This document shows, one piece after another, positions 45,319-53,529 of a stretch of DNA of 64,000 nucleotides; position 1 is the first letter of the stretch; every line of letters begins with the position of its first letter. The stretch is from contig NZ_CANLYD010000015.1 in NCBI RefSeq assembly GCF_947495315.1, positions 62,001 to 126,000 on the forward strand, written 5' to 3'. Under the pieces are notes generated by a model that worked only from the letters and a program-made list of their open reading frames with translations, ran no database searches and had not been told where the DNA came from. This stretch comes from an uncultured Aquimarina sp. Lineage in GTDB: Bacteria > Bacteroidota > Bacteroidia > Flavobacteriales > Flavobacteriaceae. Made by a program: the position numbers and the translations under genes.

Positions 45319-45702
45319 ATGGCAGCAGATGTAAAAGTAAGGTATAGTGATGCCGATTTAGCGATGTTCAAGGAAATTATCGTTGAAAAAATGGAAAAAG
45401 CGCAGAAGGATTTAGAATTACTTCAGAGCGCTTACAAAAATGATGGTAACAATGGTACGGATGATACTTCACCAACATTTAAAGCTTTTGAAGAAGGAAG
45501 CGAAACAATGTCTAAAGAAGCAAATACACAATTAGCAATTAGACAAGAGAAATTTGTACGTGATCTAAAAAATGCATTGTTACGAATAGAAAATAAAACA
45601 TATGGCATTTGCCGTGTGACAGGAAAACTTATTAATCCAGAGCGATTAAAGCTTGTTCCGCACGCAACACTTAGTATTGAGGCTAAGAACATGCAAAGCT
45701 AA
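45319..45702 (+). CDS. TraR/DksA-family protein with degenerate zinc finger
   Basis: The 127-aa protein has the N-terminal coiled coil of DksA-type RNA polymerase regulators (about residues 10-75) and a C-terminal domain with GICRVTGKLINPERL, where only one Cys (of the four expected in a C4 zinc finger) remains. DksA normally works with ppGpp on RNA polymerase; zinc binding is probably lost here. Such Cys-poor forms are usual in Flavobacteriia, so this may not affect function. It follows ileS after 5 bp and is followed by a good terminator. Confidence 0.9.
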   Translation: MAADVKVRYSDADLAMFKEIIVEKMEKAQKDLELLQSAYKNDGNNGTDDTSPTFKAFEEGSETMSKEANTQLAIRQEKFVRDLKNALLRIENKTYGICRVTGKLINPERLKLVPHATLSIEAKNMQS

Positions 45703-45727
45703 CAAACCACAAAATATTGTAAATTTA

Positions 45728-45760
45728 AAGTGCTTTCCAGATTGGGAAGCACTTTTTTTT
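45728..45760 (+). terminator. Terminator after the DksA-like gene
   Basis: AAAGTGCTTTCC pairs with GGGAAGCACTTT (one G-T pair) with loop AGATT and a following T-run. It separates ileS-dksA from the ECF module. Confidence 0.88.
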
Positions 45761-45770
45761 ATTCCTAAAT

Positions 45771-45798
45771 GTAACCTTTTTAAAAAACTCAGGTATTA
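45771..45798 (+). promoter_or_regulatory. Candidate ECF-sigma promoter (-35 TGTAAC, -10 GTATTA)
   Basis: TGTAAC at 45771-45776 and GTATTA at 45793-45798 are 16 bp apart. TGTAAC(C/A) -35 elements occur before autoregulated ECF sigma genes in Bacteroidota. It begins about 60 bp before the sigma gene start. Confidence 0.4.
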
Positions 45799-45829
45799 CT
45801 AATAGAGACTAACCATAAAGAGTGACATC

Positions 45830-46363
45830 TTGAAAAATTTAACCGATGAAGAATTAATGATTCTGGTATCTAATGGAAATTTAGATATGATGAGTATCCT
45901 TTTTGACCGATACCATATCAGAATATTTAATTTTTTACTAAAAATGACGAGAGATAGGGATATCAGTCAGGATATTACTCAGGAAGCTTTCTATAAAGCC
46001 ATAAAATATAGAACCTCCTATAAAAAAGGTAAGTTTTCGTCCTGGATCTATACCATCGCTAGAAATATCTTTTCTGACTATTATCAAAGTCAGAAAAACA
46101 AAGATCAACCTTTAGATGAAATTGAATATAAAACAGAACGAGAAGAAGCTAATGGTATAGAGAAAAGTGAAATTAAAGAGCAACTAAATAGAGCTTTAGG
46201 ACAATTAAATCAAAGTGATAGAGAATTAGTGATCATGAACAGATACCAAGGTATCAAATACCAAGAGATTGCAGAGATAACTGGATCAACTGCAGGAGCA
46301 GTGAAAACCAAAGTACATAGAGCAATTCATAAATTAAAAGATCACTACCTACAAAACATATAA
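45830..46363 (+). CDS. ECF RNA polymerase sigma factor
   Basis: The 177-aa sigma-70-family factor of the extracytoplasmic-function group. Region 2 spans about residues 20-95 (ILFDRYHIRIFNFLLKM; DITQEAFYKAIKYR; FSSWIYTIARNIFSDYY) and region 4 about 115-172 (LGQLNQSDRELVIMNRYQGIKYQEIAEITGS is the HTH area). I accept a TTG start: the residues from TTG match the usual ECF N-terminus (KNLTDEELMILVSNG), and a later ATG would delete part of region 2. It directs RNA polymerase to envelope-stress or developmental genes; the anti-sigma gene follows after 4 bp. Confidence 0.93.
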   Translation: MKNLTDEELMILVSNGNLDMMSILFDRYHIRIFNFLLKMTRDRDISQDITQEAFYKAIKYRTSYKKGKFSSWIYTIARNIFSDYYQSQKNKDQPLDEIEYKTEREEANGIEKSEIKEQLNRALGQLNQSDRELVIMNRYQGIKYQEIAEITGSTAGAVKTKVHRAIHKLKDHYLQNI

Positions 46364-46367
46364 CGCA

Positions 46368-47159
46368 ATGAACTGTAATCAAATAGAAGAACAACTTATA
46401 GATTATCTAGATAATAATTTAGATCAGAAAGAGCATCGTGTTATTGCAACTCATCTTACAACTTGTAATAGTTGTCAAGAATCATTACAAGAACTCCAAC
46501 TAGTTTTTGGTGGAATTGATAATGATCCGGTGGAATTACCAGATGCGAGTATGAAAGTGAATTTTGAGGAAATGCTTCAAAAGGAAAAAGAAATATTAAG
46601 TGATTCCAAAATAGTTTCACTTCGTAAAAACTCTAAAAATTCCTGGAAAACAGTATTACAAATAGCCGCTACCGTTGCCTTAATTGTTTCAGCATATTTC
46701 TATGGAAAACAAGAAAACAATGAGTCCTTTTCTCAGGAAATGGCAGTATTAGAAAAAGAAAAAGTACAATTAAAGCAAGAAGTAACTATTTCTCTTATTG
46801 AAAATAAATCCGCAAGTAAACGTCTACAAGCCGTGAACTATGCAGAAGAATTTGAAAAACCCGGAAATGAGATACTAAAAGCCTTAATTAATAAAATGTT
46901 TTATGATGACCATATCAATGTGCGACTAGCTGCAGCAGAAGCACTTACTAAGTTTTCGGACTCAGAAATGGTACGTAAAGCATTAATAGATGCTCTGGAA
47001 ATGGAACAAGATCCAGGCATGCAAATTGAATTAATTCAAATATTAGTTTCTATACAGGAAAAACGCGCAGTTCCTTCTATGGAAAAGTTACTTCAGAATG
47101 AAGAAACACCTAGTTATGTAAAAGATCAAGTAACTATTGGTCTTCCAAGTTTAATTTAA
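46368..47159 (+). CDS. Anti-sigma factor with zinc-finger and HEAT-repeat-like C-terminus
   Basis: The 263-aa protein has an N-terminal zf-HC2/ZAS anti-sigma domain (the motif is HLTTCNSC near residues 29-36), a transmembrane helix (about 91-109, VLQIAATVALIVSAYFYG), a helical linker and a C-terminal part with two or three HEAT-like helical repeats (INVRLAAAEALTKFSDS, MQIELIQILVSIQEKRAV). It should hold the upstream sigma factor at the membrane and release it after a signal, perhaps sensed by the periplasmic HEAT part. Such a HEAT tail is unusual for an anti-sigma factor. Confidence 0.88.
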   Translation: MNCNQIEEQLIDYLDNNLDQKEHRVIATHLTTCNSCQESLQELQLVFGGIDNDPVELPDASMKVNFEEMLQKEKEILSDSKIVSLRKNSKNSWKTVLQIAATVALIVSAYFYGKQENNESFSQEMAVLEKEKVQLKQEVTISLIENKSASKRLQAVNYAEEFEKPGNEILKALINKMFYDDHINVRLAAAEALTKFSDSEMVRKALIDALEMEQDPGMQIELIQILVSIQEKRAVPSMEKLLQNEETPSYVKDQVTIGLPSLI

Positions 47160-47190
47160 AATTTCAATCAAAAATCAAAAATCAGAACAG

Positions 47191-47949
47191 ATGAAAAACA
47201 TAGCAATCGCAATAGTACTTTTTATAACTATTGGACACATACAAGGACAAGAAGATTACACCCAATCCTTACAAGGCGTTAAAAACGTAGTAATTGGTTC
47301 CGAATCTGGAGTAAAACTGAAAGCACATGATAAAAATGAATTGTTGATTATAGGCAATGGTCGCAAGATGCCCGAAAAAGCGCGAGGCTTAAAAGCAGTA
47401 TATGCAGGTGGAAGTGATAATACAGGTTTTGGCGTGTACGTGCAGAAAGAAGGAGGAACATTGATCGTTAGAAATCTAAAAAATATGCATAGTAAAATAT
47501 TAGAAGTATTTCTTCCTAAAAGCATCAATATTAAAGTTGAAAGAAGCAACCTTGGAAAATTAGTCGCAGAAGGATTTTCTTCAGAAATTGAAGCCACCAC
47601 CAATGTAGGTAATATGACATTTAGAGATGTTACAGGTCCTATTGTCGCTAAAACAGCGACAGGAGAGATTAACATTGTCTTTAACAAGGTAAGTCAGAGT
47701 TCACCAATTTCTTTGGTCTCAGCAACAGGAGCTATTGATGTCAGCCTTCCATCAGGTACTCCGGCAAACCTGGAAATGAAAACGGCGATGGGTGAAATCT
47801 TTACAGATTTTGATATAAAGTTTCCCGTTCCAGAAAGTGGCTTAAAAGTAGTAGGAGGCAAAAGGACTATAAAAACCGAATTAAATAACGGCGGAGTAGA
47901 AATCAGCCTAAGATCATCAACAGGTAATATTTACCTGAGAAAACAATAA
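47191..47949 (+). CDS. DUF4097-family exported beta-repeat protein (252 aa)
   Basis: It has a signal peptide (MKNIAIAIVLFITIGHIQGQ) and a series of short beta strands with repeated GDI/GEI-type turns (TATGEINIVF, SATGAIDVSLPSG, TAMGEIFTDF, SSTGNIYLRKQ), the pattern of the DUF4097/adhesin-like beta-helix family (PF13349). No enzymatic motif. It follows the anti-sigma gene by 31 bp and is the first of three related genes, so it is a probable target or sensor of the ECF module in the periplasm or outer surface. Confidence 0.85.
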   Translation: MKNIAIAIVLFITIGHIQGQEDYTQSLQGVKNVVIGSESGVKLKAHDKNELLIIGNGRKMPEKARGLKAVYAGGSDNTGFGVYVQKEGGTLIVRNLKNMHSKILEVFLPKSINIKVERSNLGKLVAEGFSSEIEATTNVGNMTFRDVTGPIVAKTATGEINIVFNKVSQSSPISLVSATGAIDVSLPSGTPANLEMKTAMGEIFTDFDIKFPVPESGLKVVGGKRTIKTELNNGGVEISLRSSTGNIYLRKQ

Positions 47950-47982
47950 AGAGGTCATATATTAATCAAAAACAATCAACTC

Positions 47983-48699
47983 ATGAAAATTTTAGTAAAC
48001 CTAATCGCGTTCTGCTGTATAGCATTTCAGCTAAATGCACAAAAAGTAATCGAAAAAGAAATCACTACTTCTGCTAATCGAATTAAGGTAGAGTTCAAAT
48101 TTGCCGAAGATATTGTCATCAAAACCTGGGACAAGAGTGATGTCTATCTTAAAGCCGAAGTAAGTATCAATGATGGAGAATTTGACGATTATTTTGATCT
48201 AAAAATAGATAACGCTGATTCTGTTTTGGATATAGAATCTAGTTATGGAGATTTATTCGACAAATGGAAAAAAGAGAAAGGATCTTCTAACCGCAAAAAT
48301 AATTGGGGACCATGTAACAATATGGATATAGATGCTAACTATACGATATATCTTCCTAAAAATGCAAAACTACGAGTAAAAAGCATATCTGGTAACGTAG
48401 CTTCAGAAAACTACCAGGGAGAACTAGAAATAGATATTATTAGCGGAAACATTGATATTAAAAAATATGGTGGAGAATTAACCCTAAAGACCATTAGTGG
48501 TGATATCGATATTAATATTGCACAATCAAAGTTATTAGCAGAAACTGTTACTGGCTTGATCTATTCTGACAAAGAAATGGAATTTGATCAAGGAAAAAAT
48601 AGAATGGTTGGCAGCAAAGTAACAGGAAGCTTCGGTAATGTTAAGAGTAACTTACATCTTAAGACAGTTAGCGGAGATATCTTTTTGAGAAAACGTTAA
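47983..48699 (+). CDS. DUF4097-family exported beta-repeat protein (238 aa)
   Basis: Signal peptide MKILVNLIAFCCIAFQLNAQ, then an N-terminal part with FKFAEDIVIKTWDKSDVYLKAE and a C-terminal beta-helix of GNI/GDI repeats (SISGNVASENYQ, IISGNIDIKKYGG, TISGDIDINIAQ, TVSGDIFLRKR). It is a paralogue of the previous protein with a similar end. The two lie 33 bp apart on the same strand. Confidence 0.86.
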   Translation: MKILVNLIAFCCIAFQLNAQKVIEKEITTSANRIKVEFKFAEDIVIKTWDKSDVYLKAEVSINDGEFDDYFDLKIDNADSVLDIESSYGDLFDKWKKEKGSSNRKNNWGPCNNMDIDANYTIYLPKNAKLRVKSISGNVASENYQGELEIDIISGNIDIKKYGGELTLKTISGDIDINIAQSKLLAETVTGLIYSDKEMEFDQGKNRMVGSKVTGSFGNVKSNLHLKTVSGDIFLRKR

Positions 48700-48745
48700 T
48701 CACATCACCAAAACACAATTATTTAGTGTTTTATAGAAATCAGAA

Positions 48746-48783
48746 AAAAAGCTACCTTAGAGCAATATGAGGCAGCTTTTTTT
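48746..48783 (+). terminator. Terminator-like hairpin covering the start of the next gene
   Basis: AAAAAGCTACCT and AGGCAGCTTTTT form a stem with one A-C mismatch, and the T-run is the start of the next gene's coding sequence. The ATG at 48767 lies inside the loop. Confidence 0.6.
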
Positions 48784-49387
48784 CTTTTTAATCTTTCTTC
48801 AGCTATCTATATCGGTACAATCACAATCTATTTTTAACAAAAGTATTGACGCTACTGATCTTTCAGAAGTTTTTATATTTCTTGATGACACATTTCAGAT
48901 AGAAATAACTAATACTTCAGAAAACAAAATCATAATTAGTGCTATTTCTGAAGGGGAATACCAAAATAATATATTGATAAATGTTACGCGAAAAGAAAAC
49001 TCGCTCACAATTATTGATGATATCCAGCCTTTTTCGGAAAGCCATAATGACAAACTAAGCGCACATAAAGTAATTGTATTGAAAGTAAAAATACAAATAC
49101 CACAAAATCTCAGAGTAACAGTACAATCCAGGCTTGCTTCTCTACAATTAAATGCCAAAATAAAATCATTGTTCGTGGAGCTTAACTCCGGTGATTGTCT
49201 GCTACATAATTTTATTGGTAATACAACGATTAATACGCTAGGAGGAGACATTACTGTCTATACTAAAAATGCAACGATTAATGCTACGACAAAATCTGGA
49301 ATTATTTCTATAGAGAAAATTTTCGGACAACATCAGATCGAATTAAAATCCATAACAGGAAATATTAGTGTTTACAAAACAAAATAA
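48767..49387 (+). CDS. Third exported DUF4097-like protein (206 aa)
   Basis: A signal peptide (MRQLFFFLIFLQLSISVQSQ) is followed by a shorter beta-repeat protein (NTLGGDITVYTKNATINATTKSG, SITGNISVYKTK) resembling the two preceding proteins. The FFF run of the signal peptide is coded by the T-run of the terminator-like hairpin. Expression may depend on reading through that hairpin. It ends 42 bp before lspA, so lspA may lie in the same transcript. Confidence 0.75.
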   Translation: MRQLFFFLIFLQLSISVQSQSIFNKSIDATDLSEVFIFLDDTFQIEITNTSENKIIISAISEGEYQNNILINVTRKENSLTIIDDIQPFSESHNDKLSAHKVIVLKVKIQIPQNLRVTVQSRLASLQLNAKIKSLFVELNSGDCLLHNFIGNTTINTLGGDITVYTKNATINATTKSGIISIEKIFGQHQIELKSITGNISVYKTK

Positions 49388-49429
49388 AACACTATTTTTG
49401 TCCGTCACTGTATGAAATAAGAGAAATTT

Positions 49430-50056
49430 ATGTCCTTGAAGAAGTCTATTTTAGTTATAATCTTAGTTCTGCTAATAGATCAGATTTCCAAAATATATAT
49501 CAAAACCAGCTTCACTCTTCACGAAGAAGTACCAGTTTTTAGTTGGTTCCGAATTGTATTTGTAGAAAACAAAGGAATGGCTTGGGGATTTGAACTTCCT
49601 GGAAATTACGGAAAACTCGTACTTACATTATTCAGATTGGTTGCAATTACTGGTATTGGTTATTGGCTATATGATTCTATAAAAAAGAATAGCTCTAGAA
49701 TCCTAACATTTTGTATTGCTTTAATTTTTGCAGGAGCTTTTGGAAATATCTTAGATTCTATTTTTTATGGCATCTTTTTTAGCGCAAGCACTGATGTTCA
49801 AATAGCAGAATTTTTACCTGAAAGTGGTGGGTATGAAAGTGTATTTTACGGCAAGGTCGTGGATATGATCCAATTTACTTTTTATGATGATATTTTACCA
49901 GAGTGGATTCCGTTCTGGGGTGGCAAACATTTCTCCTTCTTTGATCCTGTATTTAACATTGCAGATTCTGCAATTAGTATTGGTGTATTCTTACTCTTAA
50001 TTTTTAACAAAAGAGCTTTTCCTAAGAAAGAAGAAATAGTAGAAGTTTTAGACTAG
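49430..50056 (+). CDS. lspA: Lipoprotein signal peptidase (prolipoprotein signal peptidase II)
   Basis: It cleaves lipoprotein signal peptides before the lipidated Cys in the inner membrane. The 208-aa protein has four membrane helices. The catalytic aspartates are in GAFGNILDSIFYG and VFNIADSAISIG. The insertion between the helices (FYGIFFSASTDVQ ... DILPEWIPFWGG) makes it longer than the 160-aa E. coli enzyme, as usual in Bacteroidota. It lies downstream of the DUF4097 genes rather than directly after the DksA-like gene, the arrangement I expect in relatives. Its stop overlaps the convergent response-regulator end by 9 bp. Confidence 0.95.
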   Translation: MSLKKSILVIILVLLIDQISKIYIKTSFTLHEEVPVFSWFRIVFVENKGMAWGFELPGNYGKLVLTLFRLVAITGIGYWLYDSIKKNSSRILTFCIALIFAGAFGNILDSIFYGIFFSASTDVQIAEFLPESGGYESVFYGKVVDMIQFTFYDDILPEWIPFWGGKHFSFFDPVFNIADSAISIGVFLLLIFNKRAFPKKEEIVEVLD

Positions 50057-50449
50057 AATCTTTTCAAAATCATCGAGATGAATCGGTTTGGTAAGATAAT
50101 CAGATACCACCTTGATAGACTTTGCTCTATCAATATCTCTAGTATCGATAGAGGAACTTACCACATATAGATCTATTTTTTTGCTAATTTTATCCTTGAT
50201 TTTTGTGAATTCTTCTAGAAATTCCCAACCATCCATAATGGGCATATTGAGATCAAGAAATATTACTTGAGGAACACTATTTTCTTCTGCTTCTTGTATT
50301 GATTTAATAAAAAAATCTAATGCTTCTTTACCATTGTTAAATACAATAACCTTCTCCGATAATTTTTTTAGTTCTATAATTTTACTAACTAAATTAACGT
50401 ACATGTTGTCATCATCAATGATGCAAACACTCTTCGTATTATGGGGCAT
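50048..50449 (-). CDS. Stand-alone response regulator receiver protein (133 aa)
   Basis: A single receiver domain with no output domain. Acidic pocket Asp12-Asp13, phosphoacceptor Asp66 in QVIFLDLNMPIMDGW, conserved Ser/Thr within YVVSSSID and Lys121 in YLTKPIH are all present. It is the CheY/Rcp1-like sort that works by binding a partner. No histidine kinase gene is adjacent. It overlaps the tail of lspA by 9 bp and lies about 65 bp from the formyl-THF cyclo-ligase gene. Confidence 0.92.
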   Translation of the reverse strand: MPHNTKSVCIIDDDNMYVNLVSKIIELKKLSEKVIVFNNGKEALDFFIKSIQEAEENSVPQVIFLDLNMPIMDGWEFLEEFTKIKDKISKKIDLYVVSSSIDTRDIDRAKSIKVVSDYLTKPIHLDDFEKILV

Positions 50450-50513
50450 AATGGGGGTAAAATTAAAATCTTAAGACGGTATAACTATTCTTAATAATAA
50501 AAATTGTCTACAA

Positions 50514-51080
50514 TTAGTTAAAAGTATATACATTTAACGGTGTTACGCAATAATCAAGACGAATATCAGTTGGCAAAACTTCTTTAATCTCTTTTTCTGG
50601 AGAAAAAAAAGAAAGTCCAATTTTAAGAGTATCCGGATTACACTTAGCCAAAAACTTATCATAAAAACCTTTGCCATAACCTATACGGTTTCCTTTACTG
50701 TCAAAAGCCAATAGTGGAACAAAAACTACTTCGATTTTAGCTTCAGGAATCGGAATACCATCAGTAGGTTCCGGAATACCCCAAGAATTTACCTTAAGCA
50801 TAGTGCTATCGGTTAATAATATATGCTCTAAGGTATTATTTTCAAAATTACTTTTGGACACTACTACATTTTTATCCTTCCCTTGAAGAATATGGAGTAT
50901 AAATTCTGTATTAATCTCTTTTTGGTTTTGGATCGATAAAAAAATGTGATAAAAAGATTGCTCCCAGATTGACATCTTCAGTAAATTATTTGCAATATCC
51001 ATGCTTACATCATCAATCTCTTCTTCACTAAGTTTGGATCGCATTTCTTTATACTTATTCCTTAGTTCTTTTTTATTCAT
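50514..51080 (-). CDS. 5-formyltetrahydrofolate cyclo-ligase
   Basis: It makes 5,10-methenyl-THF from 5-formyl-THF with ATP, salvaging folate in the cytosol. The 188-aa sequence starts MNKKELRNKYKEMRSKLS, and the conserved active-site loop is GNRIGYGKGFYDKFL near residues 130-145; the C-terminal motif is LDYCVTPL. It is the last gene of a leftward operon beginning at 53419. Confidence 0.93.
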   Translation of the reverse strand: MNKKELRNKYKEMRSKLSEEEIDDVSMDIANNLLKMSIWEQSFYHIFLSIQNQKEINTEFILHILQGKDKNVVVSKSNFENNTLEHILLTDSTMLKVNSWGIPEPTDGIPIPEAKIEVVFVPLLAFDSKGNRIGYGKGFYDKFLAKCNPDTLKIGLSFFSPEKEIKEVLPTDIRLDYCVTPLNVYTFN

Positions 51081-51083
51081 CTT

Positions 51084-52061
51084 TTATGATCCTAGTTGTG
51101 TAGTAATTCTAAAAATAGCATCCCCTTTATACACAATCGGAGCCTCATTCACATTAATGATATATCCCGTATTTGTCGCTTTTACCACATGCCTCATTTT
51201 ACCGTAGGGATCTGTAATTGTTGCAAGCATCTCACCCTTTTCTACGTGTTTGCCAACTGGAACTTTGATATGTAATAGTCCACTGTATTTGGCTCGCATC
51301 CAGGAGCTTTTTTTAATGACAATACTACTTTCTGTTTTATTTGGTATGGTAAACTCTGGTTTCAGCATTTCCATATGATTTAATATCCTCATGGTTCCCA
51401 GCACACCTTCTACAGCAATATCTCTATTACTATTCTGAGATTTTCCACCTTCAAATAACAAAATATCTACTTCTTTTTTGGCACAAGCAGCACGGAAGGA
51501 TCCATCTAATTTTTTAGACAAGAGGATAAATGATGTATCAAATACTTTGGCCAAAGCCACAAGTTTTTCATTCTCAGGATCAACTCTAATATGCGGTGCA
51601 TTAAACCTACTTGCTCCACCGGTATGAAAATCCAAGCAAAAATCTGCTACTGGTAAGATCTCAGTAACAAATTGATGCGCAAATCGACTAGCCAATGAAC
51701 CATTCTTAGTTCCAGGGAATACCCTGTTTAGATCTCGTCCATCAGGGAAAAAACGGTTCATACTCAAGAATCCGAACACATTGAGCACAGGAATACAGAT
51801 AATTGTTCCTTTAGCAGGTTTATTAATTTTTTTTGAAATAATCTGGCGAACCACTTCTACTCCATTGATTTCATCTCCGTGAATTCCAGCAGTAATCAAT
51901 ATTGTAGGTCCTGGCTTTTTGGACCGTTCAATAATAATAGGAATTTCTACCTTTGTAGAAGTATATAATTTAGCAATATTAAAATTGATTGTTTTACTAG
52001 TCCCAAGTGGAATTTCTTCTCCAAGAATACTTAGCAAATCTTTCTCTTTTTCTCTTATCAT
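51084..52061 (-). CDS. Succinylglutamate desuccinylase/aspartoacylase-family zinc hydrolase
   Basis: The 325-aa M14-like zinc hydrolase has GIHGDEINGVEVV (His and Glu ligands), DLNRVFPGT, and FCLDFHTGG (second His), the usual AstE/ASPA-type active site. The C-terminal part has a biotinyl-lipoyl-like look (IKVPVGKHVEKGEMLATITD). The true substrate is not N-succinylglutamate for certain: the operon with a RimK ligase suggests it trims glutamate-type tags. It is 6 bp from rimK. Confidence 0.88.
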   Translation of the reverse strand: MIREKEKDLLSILGEEIPLGTSKTINFNIAKLYTSTKVEIPIIIERSKKPGPTILITAGIHGDEINGVEVVRQIISKKINKPAKGTIICIPVLNVFGFLSMNRFFPDGRDLNRVFPGTKNGSLASRFAHQFVTEILPVADFCLDFHTGGASRFNAPHIRVDPENEKLVALAKVFDTSFILLSKKLDGSFRAACAKKEVDILLFEGGKSQNSNRDIAVEGVLGTMRILNHMEMLKPEFTIPNKTESSIVIKKSSWMRAKYSGLLHIKVPVGKHVEKGEMLATITDPYGKMRHVVKATNTGYIINVNEAPIVYKGDAIFRITTQLGS

Positions 52062-52067
52062 ATAATT

Positions 52068-52940
52068 TTATACACTTCTTTCAATATATCGAATAATAGT
52101 CTTTGCTATATCTTTTCCTGTTGCTGTTTGAATTCCTTCTAAACCGGGAGATGAATTCACTTCTAGTATCAGCGGCCCTCTTTCACTTTGTAACATATCC
52201 ACTCCTGCTACTCCTAATTTTAGAGACTTTGCAGCCTTTATCGCTGCATTTTCCTCCTCCTCAGATAACTCAATAATCTGCGCACTACCTCCTCTATGTA
52301 AATTCGACCGAAACTCACCTTCTTTACCCTGTCTTTTCATAGCTCCAACAACCTGACCGTCCACAACCAACGCCCTAATATCAGCCCCCTTGGCTTCTTT
52401 TACATATTCCTGAACAATTACTCTGGCCTGTAATCCGTTAAAAGCCTCTAACACAGATTCTGCAGCAGTCTTTGTCTCGGCTAAAACAACACCTAATCCT
52501 TGTGTCCCTTCTAGTAATTTTATGATAAGTGGAGCTCCATCAACATGTGAAATCACTTCAGAAACATCCTTTGAATAATTAGTAAATACTGTTTTTGGCA
52601 ATCCTAATCCTGCTTTAGATAAAATCTGGAGGCTTCTTAACTTATCTCTAGAATTTACAAGTGCCTGAGATTGTATAGTAGTAAAAACATTCATCATCTC
52701 AAACTGTCTTACCACCGCTGTTCCATAAAATGTAATCGAGGATCCAATTCTGGGAATTACAGCATCCACATGATCAAGTTTTTTCCCTTTGTAGTAAATT
52801 TCTGGTTTTTTCTTTTCAATAATAATATCGCAGTTTAATGGATCTATTACTTGCACATTATGGTTACGTTTTACTGCTGCTTGTACTAATGCGTTTGTAG
52901 AATATAAACTCGCGCTGCGAGATAGTATTTTTATGTTCAT
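52068..52940 (-). CDS. rimK: RimK-family ATP-grasp ligase (ribosomal protein S6 glutamate ligase-like)
   Basis: In E. coli, RimK adds glutamates to the C-terminus of ribosomal protein S6; here the substrate is not proven. The 290-aa protein has the ATP-grasp features IIKLLEGTQGLGVVLAE, RALVVDGQVVGAMKRQG and the metal-binding LEVNSSPGLEGI near the C-terminus. It sits between a retropepsin-like protease gene (RimB type) and a zinc amidohydrolase gene, with 1-nt and 6-bp junctions, which strongly implies one operon. Confidence 0.92.
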   Translation of the reverse strand: MNIKILSRSASLYSTNALVQAAVKRNHNVQVIDPLNCDIIIEKKKPEIYYKGKKLDHVDAVIPRIGSSITFYGTAVVRQFEMMNVFTTIQSQALVNSRDKLRSLQILSKAGLGLPKTVFTNYSKDVSEVISHVDGAPLIIKLLEGTQGLGVVLAETKTAAESVLEAFNGLQARVIVQEYVKEAKGADIRALVVDGQVVGAMKRQGKEGEFRSNLHRGGSAQIIELSEEEENAAIKAAKSLKLGVAGVDMLQSERGPLILEVNSSPGLEGIQTATGKDIAKTIIRYIERSV

Positions 52941-53419
52941 TAGGATTTCAAATTATACGACTGATCTTCTAGCTGAGGGTCTACCAAAAATTTTCCGCTT
53001 AGAAACTTACGACCAATCAATACAGGAAAACGCATATCATCACGAGAAGATAATGTGAGTGTTATAGGGTGAGTTTGATTAAATAAAGTAATTGTAGTTC
53101 TAATAGCATATCTAACTTCTACTTTACCATTGCTACTTTTAACCGCGGTAATATCATAGTTTTTAAAAGTAAACTTTTTACCATTATATTCAAGATGAGT
53201 GGGGTCAAGAAATCGACATTCCAAAATCTGACCTACCTCTTTTATTTCTTTACAATGTATTGAAGAAGTATATGCTCCCGTATCTACTTTTGCATCAATA
53301 CCCTGTAAATCCAAAAGCGGGAAATCCACCTTGTCTGTTCTACCAATTATTTTTTTTTGATCTTTCAAAAAAATATCTTTAAAAATATAACTACTAAAGT
53401 AATAAAAAACCAGATGCAT
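52940..53419 (-). CDS. RimB/ATP-dependent zinc protease-like retropepsin-fold protein
   Basis: The 159-aa protein has DAKVDTGAYTSSIHC, an aspartic-protease-like DTG motif, and RFPVLIGRKFLSGKFLVDP, a pair seen in RimB/DUF785 proteins usually annotated as ATP-dependent zinc protease. The start is uncertain. The ATG at 53419 gives an N-terminal hydrophobic extension (MHLVFYYFSSYIFKDIF); a TTG at 53368 gives the conserved LKDQKKIIGRTDKVDFP beginning as in relatives. It ends at rimK's start (1-nt overlap), so it is the first gene of the leftward operon. Confidence 0.87.
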   Translation of the reverse strand: MHLVFYYFSSYIFKDIFLKDQKKIIGRTDKVDFPLLDLQGIDAKVDTGAYTSSIHCKEIKEVGQILECRFLDPTHLEYNGKKFTFKNYDITAVKSSNGKVEVRYAIRTTITLFNQTHPITLTLSSRDDMRFPVLIGRKFLSGKFLVDPQLEDQSYNLKS

Positions 53420-53529
53420 TCTATACTATAATACTTTTTAATAGTTAAATTCATTTTCTGTTTTTAACATAATATTCATGTCAAGTGTATTTAATAATTC
53501 CCGTAAAGCACTAAATTTACACTTAGATT

